From Candidatus Fredericiella danica (GTDB lineage: Bacteria; Chloroflexota; Anaerolineae; Caldilineales; Caldilineaceae): a stretch of 64,000 nucleotides of DNA. Shown here one piece after another: positions 28,534 through 36,357 of the stretch (its first letter is position 1; each line of letters starts with the position of its first letter). The stretch is from contig JADJPH010000007.1 in assembly GCA_016713335.1 (NCBI GenBank), positions 62,001 to 126,000 on the forward strand, in the 5' to 3' direction. The translations under genes and the position numbers were made by a program. The notes under the pieces were generated by a model. It was not told where the DNA came from, ran no database searches, and saw only the letters and a program-made list of their open reading frames with translations.

Positions 28534-29568
28534 TCAGAGGGCGACGGCGGTGACCGCAGTGCATTCATCCGCGCGCAGCGCCATGCAGTTTACGCCCTGC
28601 ACAACGCCTTCTTTAGCGGGCACTTCGATCGCTTGAAACCGGATGATCTTGCCGAGGCGTGAGATGACAAAGAGATCCGAATGATCGGTGACTGCTACGG
28701 CACCCACGATTTCCTCTGCCTTCATCGCCACTTTGCCGCCGGCGCCTGGTGACTTGTTGGCTGCAAATCCACGCATTTCCCGAATCGTGCCCTTGCCGTC
28801 GGCTGCCTGCATGAAGACACCGCCCTCTTCGCTGGTGGCGACAACCGCCTTGATCTTATCGGCAGGATCGACGCGTAGTCCCAGGCAGCCGCGCACGGGG
28901 ACCAACCGCTCGGCAAAACGAATTGCTTGACCGGTGCGGGTGACGATAAAGAGGTCATCAGTGCCGGTGCTCCAGGTCGCCGCGGCGGGTGCACCGCCTT
29001 CCTTGATATCATAGAGTACAGTCCCTGGCTGCAGGCTGCCACCCAGGTACTGCCGTGCGATCCGCCGGACCTGGCCGCGCTCAGTCACCAGAATCAAGAA
29101 GGCGCCTCCCTGAAGAGGGGGATCGGGCACAACGACCGCCGGGGTCTCGCCTGGACGCAGACCCAACCGAACGGCGATCGGTTCGCCGCGTGCGCGCACC
29201 TCGCGCTCAGGGAGTTCCAGCACCGGCAGCCGGAAAGTTCGCCCTTGATTGGTCAGAATAATCAGCGAGGCCGTGACGTCCGCCATGACGACAAACCCCG
29301 GCGCATCCTCTTCAGGTGAGTCCAAATCAAAGACCCCCATTCCGCCCCGGCGTTGGCGTCCGTACAGATGTCTGGGGGTGCGTTTTGCCACGCCGTTGCC
29401 ACTGATTGAGATCACCTGAACCGTCGTCGGCGGTTCACTTGCCTCGGCCAGTGCTTCGGAGCGCTCCCCTGCGCTTTCCGCGGCTTGCAGGTGGGCAAGT
29501 TCGGCCTCGATATGCTCGATGTAGGCAATGACTTCATCCGGCAGACCGGAAAGATCAGGACGTTGCAT
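28534..29568 (-). CDS. Stand-alone DNA gyrase A C-terminal domain-like beta-pinwheel protein
   Basis: 344 residues starting MQRPDLSGLPDEVIAYIEHI (ATG 29568; the frame extends to 29652 without family character). After a short coiled-coil-like helix (residues 10-45) come repeated blades of the GyrA C-terminal pinwheel: VVMADVTASLIILTNQGRTF, FLILVTERGQVRRIARQYLG, LFIVTRTGQAIRFAERLVP, VVATSEEGGVFMQAADGKG, LFVISRLGKIIRFQAIEVP. The stretch RQRRGGMGVFD resembles the GyrA box (QRRGGxG) needed for DNA wrapping. The breakage-reunion domain is absent. It starts 11 bp after the lytic transglycosylase stop. A DNA-bending or gyrase-modulating role is inference. Confidence 0.82.
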   Translation of the reverse strand: MQRPDLSGLPDEVIAYIEHIEAELAHLQAAESAGERSEALAEASEPPTTVQVISISGNGVAKRTPRHLYGRQRRGGMGVFDLDSPEEDAPGFVVMADVTASLIILTNQGRTFRLPVLELPEREVRARGEPIAVRLGLRPGETPAVVVPDPPLQGGAFLILVTERGQVRRIARQYLGGSLQPGTVLYDIKEGGAPAAATWSTGTDDLFIVTRTGQAIRFAERLVPVRGCLGLRVDPADKIKAVVATSEEGGVFMQAADGKGTIREMRGFAANKSPGAGGKVAMKAEEIVGAVAVTDHSDLFVISRLGKIIRFQAIEVPAKEGVVQGVNCMALRADECTAVTAVAL

Positions 29569-29579
29569 GGCTTCAACCT

Positions 29580-31394
29580 CTATGGAATCGTCTGTGCGAT
29601 GCGGAGAATGTCGTCCGCGTATTGGCGTCTCGCTTCGGGCAATGTCGACCACAGGCCGCCGCCGGCAAGGAAATCATTCAACCGTTCCGGCCCCCAGTTA
29701 TAGGCAACGAGCATCCATTCTTTCGCTGGATAGCCCTTCGCCGCAAAAATCGTGCGTAGGTGATCCAGATAGACGGCGGCCACCAGCACATTGCTATAAC
29801 TGTCGAACGGGTCGCTCGCATTGGCCGATGGCGCCCACTCGCGCCAGGTCCCCGGCAATATCTGCATCAGCCCCATCGCGCCAGCATCGCTGAGCGCCAA
29901 CGTGTCGAAGCCGCTCTCCACATAGGCCTGCGCCGCCAACATTCTCCAATCCAGGTCGTAGCTTTGGCCAATCTCCTCGAACATCTGGCCGTAGGTCAGG
30001 CTGGCACTGTTGTTCGCGGCGACGGATGCTGGCGCGCCTGCCTGGGGACCCAATCGGCTCTGTGCGTCAGGTAGACCAGTCGTCTGCGCGGGCGTCACCC
30101 GGCGAATCGGGCCACCGCTGCCCGGATTTGTCACCTGATCCGGCAGCACCAGCGGTAGCGCCGGATTGAGGGCGCCGCCATCTGTGGCGGCAACTGAAGC
30201 TGCGGAACTATCGCCTGCGGCAGCAACTGGCGCAGCCACCGGTTGGTTCAGATTGACAATGATGACCGGAGGCGCTGCTTGTGGAGCCTGAGCAATGGGG
30301 GTGGCTGCAGGCCTTGCAAGTTGAGTGGCCAGAAACAGCCCCATCGCCAGGATCAGGATCCCAAGCACCCCGGCAACGGACAACCCTGCCAGGGTAGCCA
30401 CCTGCCAGGGCCCGACGAGCGGCTGCACCACAAGCGACGAACGTACACGCCTGGGCGCAAGGTTGGGCATCCCAGCGCTGTCGGCGTCGATCTGAAATGG
30501 CAAGAGGAAGTTGCGCCCACCAAACCAGGGAGGGCGGGAAACTGTGATGCGCTCCGGTGCACCCGTTACCTGACTAGGGCGTAGAGCAAGCACTGCATCA
30601 CCAGTCGCGTTGATAGGCGCAGCAAATGCGAAGGAACAACCGTCTTGCGGAGTGCTGCCGCGTAACACGAGGCGCACAGGGGTGTTGCCCCAGTTGGCAA
30701 CACTGAGCGGAACCACGGTGGAGCGGTGCAACCAACTGATCGGCGTTGCCGGCCGCTCACCAAGCGTCAGTTCGAGCAGGGCAAACGGGAGAATGCGCAG
30801 GACCGCGCCAAGCCGGGTGGCACAGTCTGGATAGGCGGGTGATCGCACAAGCAGGGCCACGTGATAATCGCCTGCTTCTACATTCGGCTGTCTTGGCGGC
30901 GTGATGTCCACCGTAAGCGTGATCCGCTCACCCGGTTCGACGGCGGGGGAAAGTGACGGCGGCTGCACCCATGCGGTGTCCACCCAGCCTTCAACCAGAA
31001 CCTCAAATCTAGCAACGTGTGGTCCGTTGTTCAGTACACTGAGTGACAGCGTAGCCGGCGATCCCGCCTCAACGTCCACTAGCCGGAGGGCCATCGTAGC
31101 GGCAATCGATTCATCCTGACGATCTGGAATCCGCTTTTGAGCACCCTCGCGTTCATGCTCCCCACGGTCAGCGTCATCGACCGGATCGGCTGAGCCGTCA
31201 ATTTCCAGCACTTGCCAGTTGCGCAGCTCCGCCGGCAATGCGACGGGTGGATGGTCTGCTCCGTTTGAAGCCGGCACTGCGGGCGCTGGATCGGTTGCGG
31301 GTGCCCCGGCAACAGGGCTAACAGAGTCAAAAGAATCGTCGCCAGACGGCCACGAGTCGTTCGAGCCGGTAGTCCCACCTGAATTATCTAGCAT
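29580..31394 (-). CDS. Membrane protein with lytic transglycosylase (SLT) domain
   Basis: About 604 residues from MLDNSGGTTGSNDSW. The N-terminal 90 residues are low-complexity; residues about 100-330 contain CARDB-like Ig folds (LSLSVLNNGPHVARFEVLVE, VVPLSVANWGNTPVRLVLRG). One membrane helix (VATLAGLSVAGVLGILILAM) follows, then a Pro/Ala linker, and the C-terminal catalytic domain with AAQAYVESGFDTLALSDAGA, MGLMQILPGTW and VAYNWGPERL. The Glu in YVESGF is the expected catalytic acid. N-terminal domains face the cytoplasm if the single helix is a signal anchor. It likely trims peptidoglycan. Start codon uncertain between 31394 and 31421. Confidence 0.83.
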   Translation of the reverse strand: MLDNSGGTTGSNDSWPSGDDSFDSVSPVAGAPATDPAPAVPASNGADHPPVALPAELRNWQVLEIDGSADPVDDADRGEHEREGAQKRIPDRQDESIAATMALRLVDVEAGSPATLSLSVLNNGPHVARFEVLVEGWVDTAWVQPPSLSPAVEPGERITLTVDITPPRQPNVEAGDYHVALLVRSPAYPDCATRLGAVLRILPFALLELTLGERPATPISWLHRSTVVPLSVANWGNTPVRLVLRGSTPQDGCSFAFAAPINATGDAVLALRPSQVTGAPERITVSRPPWFGGRNFLLPFQIDADSAGMPNLAPRRVRSSLVVQPLVGPWQVATLAGLSVAGVLGILILAMGLFLATQLARPAATPIAQAPQAAPPVIIVNLNQPVAAPVAAAGDSSAASVAATDGGALNPALPLVLPDQVTNPGSGGPIRRVTPAQTTGLPDAQSRLGPQAGAPASVAANNSASLTYGQMFEEIGQSYDLDWRMLAAQAYVESGFDTLALSDAGAMGLMQILPGTWREWAPSANASDPFDSYSNVLVAAVYLDHLRTIFAAKGYPAKEWMLVAYNWGPERLNDFLAGGGLWSTLPEARRQYADDILRIAQTIP

Positions 31395-31552
31395 AGGTCG
31401 TAGTATGGTTGTAGGGCGCATGCATGTCAAGTCAGCGGCAGAATGCTCAATCTTGCCGAATGGGGGTCTGGGAACCGGTGCACCTGTGCAGGCGTTAAAA
31501 ATGTCATTCACACGACAGACGTGCGCCCGTCAATCCGTTTCACTGTATCATT

Positions 31553-32239
31553 ATGGCTGTAGACATTGAACAACCCACAAGAAGATTTCCGGTCCGCATG
31601 CTCCATCGCTGGCGGCTGTGGCTGGCGATGATCCTCTTGTTGAGCGCTGGTGCATTTGCACCGCTGCTCTGGCAGTGGCGGGTAGAAGCGACTTATGCCC
31701 CGTCCACATTTTCGTTGGAACAGGCGCCGATGAAACGCGTTGCCATTGTCCTGGGTGCGCGCGTCTATTCGAATGGCCGGCTCAGCGGCATGCTGCGCGA
31801 CCGGGTCGAGACCGCCGTCGCGTTGTACAAAGCCGGCAAGGTTCAAAAGATTTTGATGAGCGGTGACAACAGCCAAGAGGACTATAACGAACCGGGCGCC
31901 ATGATGGCATATGCAGTGGGGATGGGCGTCGATCCCGCTGACATCCAACCTGATTTCGGCGGGCGTAGAACGTATGACACCTGCTATCGCGCGAAACAGA
32001 TCTTCCAGGTCGATGAGGCAATCGTCGTCACCCAGGCATTTCATCTGCCGCGCGCCCTGTTTCTGTGTGATCAACTGGGCGTTGATGCAGTGGGCGTCGT
32101 TGCCGATCAGCGGCGCTATGATCCGCGTTCGATCGCGTGGTCAGAGTCTCGTGAATTGCCTGCTACGTTGGCAGCTCTGATCGACGTGGTTCGCCGCGCC
32201 CCGCCACCCGTACTTGGGGAGCCAATCCCCATCCACTGA
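31553..32239 (+). CDS. SanA/YdcF-like DUF218 membrane protein
   Basis: 228 residues with one N-terminal membrane helix (LWLAMILLLSAGAFAPLLW) and an extracytoplasmic DUF218 domain: VAIVLGARVYSNGRLSGMLR, ALYKAGKVQKILMSGDNSQE, then the conserved TYDTCYRAKQIF and VVTQAFHLPRALFLCDQLGV. SanA homologues influence envelope permeability and vancomycin sensitivity in enterobacteria; the biochemistry is unknown. It is divergent from the lytic transglycosylase gene and separated from the polyamine operon by about 260 bp. Confidence 0.85.
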   Translation: MAVDIEQPTRRFPVRMLHRWRLWLAMILLLSAGAFAPLLWQWRVEATYAPSTFSLEQAPMKRVAIVLGARVYSNGRLSGMLRDRVETAVALYKAGKVQKILMSGDNSQEDYNEPGAMMAYAVGMGVDPADIQPDFGGRRTYDTCYRAKQIFQVDEAIVVTQAFHLPRALFLCDQLGVDAVGVVADQRRYDPRSIAWSESRELPATLAALIDVVRRAPPPVLGEPIPIH

Positions 32240-32419
32240 TCTACATTGTGCGAGAATCCGGCTCGAAACCTCCGCATCGAACGTTTTTTTGTACACCCTG
32301 TTTCTATTTTGACGTGCAGCGACAATCATCATAACATTCGTTGATTGTGCTCCCCACACAATACATGTTTGCAATCAGCAGGAAATAGCTGGTCAGCACT
32401 ATCCCCATGCCATTGATAT

Positions 32420-32456
32420 GCGGGGGTTACCCGCGTAGCGCAAGGAAGCGGCTTCC
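32420..32456 (+). promoter_or_regulatory. Two hairpins in the leader of the polyamine operon
   Basis: GCGGG-GGTTA-CCCGC (32420-32434) and GGAAG-CGG-CTTCC (32444-32456), the latter mutually exclusive with CGGCT-TCC-AGCCG (32449-32461). They lie 40-80 nt upstream of the arginine decarboxylase start and its AGGAGGAG site. They could form an attenuator-like leader; no sensing is demonstrated. The rest of the 260-bp gap shows no gene. Confidence 0.4.
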
Positions 32457-32500
32457 AGCCGTGCATCCACGAAATTTTAGATTAGTAGGAGGAGAATGAA

Positions 32501-33046
32501 ATGCGATTGATACCGCGCAAGCTATTCTTGACGCGTGGCGTGGGGGTGCATAAGGAAAAGCTTACCAGCTTTGAATTGGCGCTCCGTGACGCGGGCATTG
32601 CCCAGTTCAACTTGGTGCGTGTTTCGTCGATCTTCCCCCCACACTGCCAGATTGTACAGCGTGATGAAGGTCTTCAGTTGCTACAGGCTGGCGAAATCGT
32701 CTTTACCGTGCTTGCCGAAATGGCCAGCAATGAACCTGGCCGGCGCATTGCCGCGTCGATCGGCGTCGCGCGCCCGACCGACCACGACAAATATGGCTAT
32801 CTGTCCGAGCACCACAGCTACGGAATGACTGAGCAGGAGTCAGGCGACTACGCCGAAGACCTGGCGGCAACCATGCTCGCGACGACCCTGGGCATTCCAT
32901 TTGATGCCGAAAAGGATTACAACGCGCGCAAAGAGCAGTACCTAATGGGTGGCGAGATCGTCGACACCACGAGCATCACGATGGCGATCAACGCAGAACC
33001 TAGCGGCGTATGGACGACCGTCATCTGCGCTGCCGTTCTGATTTAG
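32501..33046 (+). CDS. pdaD: Pyruvoyl-dependent arginine decarboxylase
   Basis: Makes agmatine and CO2 from arginine. The 181-residue proenzyme has the PvlArgDC fold. The self-cleavage site is the Ser-Ser in LVRVSSIFPPHC (about residues 46-47), where the second Ser becomes the pyruvoyl group. The GEIVFTVLAEMASNEPGR segment and the catalytic Glu region are intact. It is the first gene of an operon with agmatinase (6 bp away) and a DHS-like enzyme. Strong AGGAGGAG ribosome site. Typical of archaea, Chlamydia and some deep bacteria, including Chloroflexota. Confidence 0.95.
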   Translation: MRLIPRKLFLTRGVGVHKEKLTSFELALRDAGIAQFNLVRVSSIFPPHCQIVQRDEGLQLLQAGEIVFTVLAEMASNEPGRRIAASIGVARPTDHDKYGYLSEHHSYGMTEQESGDYAEDLAATMLATTLGIPFDAEKDYNARKEQYLMGGEIVDTTSITMAINAEPSGVWTTVICAAVLI

Positions 33047-33052
33047 CCCCCC

Positions 33053-33932
33053 ATGACGCCAAACAACTTCCTTGGTCTGCCGGATGAGCACAGCAACGCG
33101 CACTCCGCCAGTGTGCTCATCCTGCCGATTCCATTCGAGGCGACGGTAAGCTATGGCGCGGGGACGCGCCACGGACCTGAAGCGATCATCCAGGCATCAC
33201 AGCAGGTGGAACTCTATGATCGAGAGTTTGGCGGCGAACCTGCACCAGGCTATGGCGTGCATACCTTACCCGCCCTGCAGTTGGCCGGCGATCCCGCCGA
33301 AGCCGTTGACCAGATCGCCCAGGCTACGGCTATGGCTGCGCGCAGCGGTAAGCTGGTCGTAGGCCTTGGCGGCGAACATACGATCAGCGTTGGCTTTGGC
33401 CGCGGCGTCCTGGACGCGCTGGGCGGTCCGCTGACGATTGTCCAGATCGACGCGCACAGCGACTTGCGCGATGAGTACGAAGACAGTTCGTACAGCCACG
33501 CCTGCATTGCGCGCCGGCTGCTCGAAATGGATGGCATCGAGCAAGTGCTTCAACTGGGGATTCGCTCTGTCTGCCAGGAAGAGGTCGAATTTGTGCGCCA
33601 CAACCCCGGTCGTGTGCGCGTCTGGTATTCAGAGCAAGTGCACGCGGGTGACTGGCGCAGCGAGTTCATCGAGCGGATTCGCGGCCGGCGCGTCTACCTG
33701 ACCATCGATGTGGATGGTCTGGACCCGGCGATCGTGCCGGCTACCGGCACGCCGGAACCGGACGGGCTGACGTGGGCGGAAACACTTGACATCCTGCGTA
33801 CGCTTACGCAATGCCACGGTGGTGGCGCTTGACTGCGTTGAACTGGCGCCAATCGACAATCTGCATGGTGCGGACTTTGCCGTTGCCAAACTGCTTTATA
33901 AGGCGATCTCTTACGTGATGCGTGATGCGTGA
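33053..33932 (+). CDS. speB: Agmatinase, ureohydrolase, C-terminal frame break
   Basis: Hydrolyses agmatine to putrescine and urea with a two-Mn centre. All metal ligands are visible: the His in LGGEHTIS, the Asp/His/Asp of DAHSDLRD, and the two Asp of DVDGLDPAIVPATG. Near 33820 the frame breaks, giving a premature stop at 33832. One missing base restores VVALDCVELAPIDNLHGADF and a stop at 33932, giving a normal ureohydrolase length of about 292. It sits 6 bp after the decarboxylase, so arginine to putrescine is encoded in two adjacent genes. Confidence 0.92.
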
Positions 33933-33991
33933 CTCATATCACGCATGCCCACCGTAATGATACGCAATACGAGATACGCAATACGTTCCTG
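33916..33991. repeat. GAGATACGCAAT-type dispersed repeat, copy 3
   Basis: Tandem GTGATGC units at the very end of speB, then TGATACGCAATACGAGATAC and GCAATACG. It fills the whole 73-bp spacer between speB and the DHS-like gene and partly overlaps the speB stop region. Confidence 0.65.
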
Positions 33992-34005
33992 AAAGGTACT
34001 AGACA

Positions 34006-34986
34006 ATGAACTACGCCAACGACGTCAAGGCGTTTATCAAGCACCATTATCGACACTTCAACTCCGCCGCATTGGTGGATGCCGCAGAGGGGTACGTGAC
34101 CTTTGTCGACGGCGGCGGCAAGATGCTGTTGGCCATGGCCGGGGCGATGAGCACCGCCGAACTTGGTCTATCGCTGGCCGAGATGATCCGCCAGGACAAG
34201 ATTCACGCGATTTCCTGCACCGGCGCCAACCTTGAAGAGGACATCTACAACCTGGTCGCCCACGATCACTACGTGCGCATCCCGAACTACCGCGACCTGA
34301 CGCCTGAGGACGAACACGAGTTGCTCTCCCGGCATCTCAATCGGGTCACCGACACCTGTATCCCGGAAGAAGAGGCGATCCGGCGCATCGAAGCGGCGAT
34401 CCTCGACGAGTGGACGGCTGCTGACCGCACGGGTGAGCGTTACTTCCCGCATGAATTTCTGTATCGCATCCTGCGCAGCGGCAAATTGGAACACTATTAC
34501 CAGATTGACCCCAAGGACAGTTGGATGCTGGCGGCGGCCGAGAAGAACCTGCCGATCTTCGTGCCCGGCTGGGAAGACTCGACTTCGGGGAATATCTACG
34601 CGTCCCACTGTATGCGCGGTGACATCAAAAATGTGCATACGGTGCGCACGGGGATCGAGTATATGATGGCGCTGACCGAATGGTACACGTCCACCGTGCA
34701 GGATTCACCGATCGGCTTCTTCCAGATTGGCGGCGGCATCGCCGGTGATTTCCCGATCTGCGTGGTGCCGATGCTGCGGCAGGACATGGAACTGGAAACG
34801 ATCCCGCTCTGGGCTTATTTCTGCCAGATCAGCGATTCCACGACCAGCTACGGCTCCTACTCCGGCGCTGTACCCAACGAAAAGATCACCTGGGAGAAGT
34901 TGGACATCACGACCCCGCGCTTTGTGGTGGAGTCAGATGCGACCATCGTCGCCCCGTTGATCTTTGCGTATGTGCTAGCGAGCTGA
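34006..34986 (+). CDS. Deoxyhypusine synthase-like enzyme, probable homospermidine/spermidine-type polyamine synthase
   Basis: NAD-dependent aminobutyl transferase fold of 326 residues. Visible elements are FVDGGGKMLLAMAGAMSTAE, SCTGANLEEDIYN, NLPIFVPGWEDSTSGN, FFQIGGGIAGDFPICVVPML and SGAVPNEKITWEKLD, whose lysine corresponds to the DHS catalytic Lys that forms the imine intermediate. Bacteria lack eIF5A, so this homologue probably condenses an aminobutyl unit onto putrescine or a related amine. Being third in an arginine-agmatine-putrescine operon supports that. Product (homospermidine, spermidine or other) is inference. Confidence 0.87.
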   Translation: MNYANDVKAFIKHHYRHFNSAALVDAAEGYVTFVDGGGKMLLAMAGAMSTAELGLSLAEMIRQDKIHAISCTGANLEEDIYNLVAHDHYVRIPNYRDLTPEDEHELLSRHLNRVTDTCIPEEEAIRRIEAAILDEWTAADRTGERYFPHEFLYRILRSGKLEHYYQIDPKDSWMLAAAEKNLPIFVPGWEDSTSGNIYASHCMRGDIKNVHTVRTGIEYMMALTEWYTSTVQDSPIGFFQIGGGIAGDFPICVVPMLRQDMELETIPLWAYFCQISDSTTSYGSYSGAVPNEKITWEKLDITTPRFVVESDATIVAPLIFAYVLAS

Positions 34987-35092
34987 CAAAGAGAGCAAAG
35001 AGACAAAGAGACAAAGAGACAAAGAGACAAAGAGACAAAGAGACAAAGAGACAAAGAGACAAAGAGACAAAGAGAGAGACAAAGAGACATGG
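34986..35092. repeat. 8-nt tandem array, AGACAAAG units
   Basis: Nine perfect AGACAAAG units at 35001-35072, with imperfect units either side. Every unit is followed directly by the next, without spacers. It begins at the stop codon of the DHS-like gene. Copy number in such arrays is unstable and is often mis-assembled. Confidence 0.95.
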
Positions 35093-35165
35093 TTTTCTCT
35101 GCGTTCTCAGCGCAAACTCCGCGTCTCCGCGTTGATCTTTTCCTCCTGCGCCAACTGCCAACGCG
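35086..35165. repeat. Composite dispersed repeat, copy B
   Basis: Same build as the copy at 5386-5470: GAGACA-type units, then ATGGTTTTCTCTGCGTTC, then AACTCCGCGTCTCCGCG and the core GCGTTGATCTTTTCCTCC. A further GC-rich part (35160-35200, ACGCGGAGGCGCGGAG) is an inverted echo of the CTCCGCG motif. Confidence 0.8.
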
Positions 35166-35225
35166 GAGGCGCGGAGATGCGGAGGAAACGCGGAGAGGAA
35201 CAAGAAGTGAGAATCGATTGTTCCC

Positions 35226-36128
35226 TCAATTAGTTATCTCCTTGTCTCCTTGTCCTTGTCTCCCTGTCTCTTTGTCTCCCAATTCCCCTCCCGCCACGAT
35301 GATCACCGCCCCCAGGATCAATGCGCCGCCCAGGAGTGTCACCGGGGCGAGCGTTTCGCCCAGCAACACCGTGGCGAGCACCACCGTGACCACGGGTTCC
35401 AGCGTTGAAAGCATGGCGGCGGTGGCGGGATGAATGCGTTTCAGCCCGCCCAGAAAGGCGCCGGCTGGGATGATCGTGGCGACGATGACCAGCCCGACCA
35501 TGGCCAGCCAACCTGAACTGCTCCCCGGCCATTGTGGTCCGGTTGCCAGCACCATGCCCCCAAAGACTGCGGCGGCTGACGCAAAGATCACCGTCGACGA
35601 TTGCACCGCCGACGTGTGGCGCATCACCTTCGCCCCAATCATGATATATCCTGAATAGATCAGTGCTGCGCCGATGGCAAGCGCAATGCCCTGCCACTGC
35701 CCACTTTCAGGGCTGACGGTGAGCGCCGTGCCGGCAAAGGCAAGGGCGAGTGCAATTGCCTTCATACCTGTGATGCGCTCGTGATAGAAGAAGGCTGACA
35801 GTCCGGTCACAAAGATGGGGTAGAGATAGAGCAGCAGCGCTACCAAGCCGGCCGAAGCGTAATTTAGCGCGCTCAGGTAACAGAATGACTGGCCGACATA
35901 GCCGATGGCGCCCATCCCAATCAGCCAGAGCAATGTGCGTCCCCGCGGCAGCCCTTCGCGGCGCACCACCACAATCACCCCCATGACGAGCGCCGCCAAT
36001 GTAAAGCGAAGGAAGAGGATGGAGCCGGCGTTCATGCCGCTGGCATAGGCGTACCGGGCGAAGATGGCAAGCGTGCCAAATGCAGCCGCGGAGCAGGCGA
36101 CAAGCAAGATTCCAATCAGGCGGGACAT
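35226..36128 (-). CDS. EamA/DMT-family transporter
   Basis: Ten-helix drug/metabolite transporter of 300 residues built from two EamA halves. It begins MSRLIGILLVACSAAAFGTL; YLSALNYASAGLVALLLYLYPIF and GGLKRIHPATAAMLSTLEPVVTV are the typical end segments of each half. The last 17-18 residues (GDKETGRQGQGDKEITN) are translated from the inverted 8-nt array at 35229-35281, so the native C-terminus was replaced or extended by repeat sequence. Substrate unknown. Stand-alone gene. Confidence 0.88.
   Translation of the reverse strand: MSRLIGILLVACSAAAFGTLAIFARYAYASGMNAGSILFLRFTLAALVMGVIVVVRREGLPRGRTLLWLIGMGAIGYVGQSFCYLSALNYASAGLVALLLYLYPIFVTGLSAFFYHERITGMKAIALALAFAGTALTVSPESGQWQGIALAIGAALIYSGYIMIGAKVMRHTSAVQSSTVIFASAAAVFGGMVLATGPQWPGSSSGWLAMVGLVIVATIIPAGAFLGGLKRIHPATAAMLSTLEPVVTVVLATVLLGETLAPVTLLGGALILGAVIIVAGGELGDKETGRQGQGDKEITN
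35229..35281. repeat. Inverted counterpart of the 8-nt array
   Basis: Degenerate CTTGTCTC/CTCCCTGTCTCTTTGTCT units on the plus strand, i.e. the same 8-nt motif as 34986-35092 in opposite orientation. The two arrays flank the CTCCGCG core, so the block as a whole is an imperfect inverted repeat. Its first 50 bp are read as the C-terminus of the transporter gene. Confidence 0.75.
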
Positions 36129-36357
36129 GGCAAAAATTGTAACGGATTACCTCGATTTCCTGATGATCCTATGCCTCGCCAAGCTACTCCACAATGGCCA
36201 AATGTTGGACTTATTTGACGAATTTCCTGCGCTCTGTCATCATGCCGCGCGTGCTCCACCGGTCTTTCAAGGCGGTCATCAGCGTGCACTATCAAAAGCA
36301 GGCCGGAATTGGTACAATCCTTGCGCAGATCACAAACCTTATTCATTGAGGAGGCGT

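Noticed and set aside
28089..28568. Minus-strand frame of 159 codons overlapping the ParB-like start
   Set aside because: It crosses a terminator and the strong ribosome site at 28386-28394, and its residues are not protein-like.
34986..35092. Possible CRISPR array
   Set aside because: Units are 8 nt with no spacers and no cas genes nearby; a simple tandem repeat.
34857..35203. Frames rich in SLCLFVSLSLCLFV
   Set aside because: Pure translation of the AGACAAAG tandem array; a repeat artefact, not a membrane protein.
36064..36357. N-terminal extension of the META lipoprotein frame
   Set aside because: The lipoprotein signal starts exactly at ATG 36358 after GAGGAGG; the upstream part overlaps the transporter gene on the other strand.
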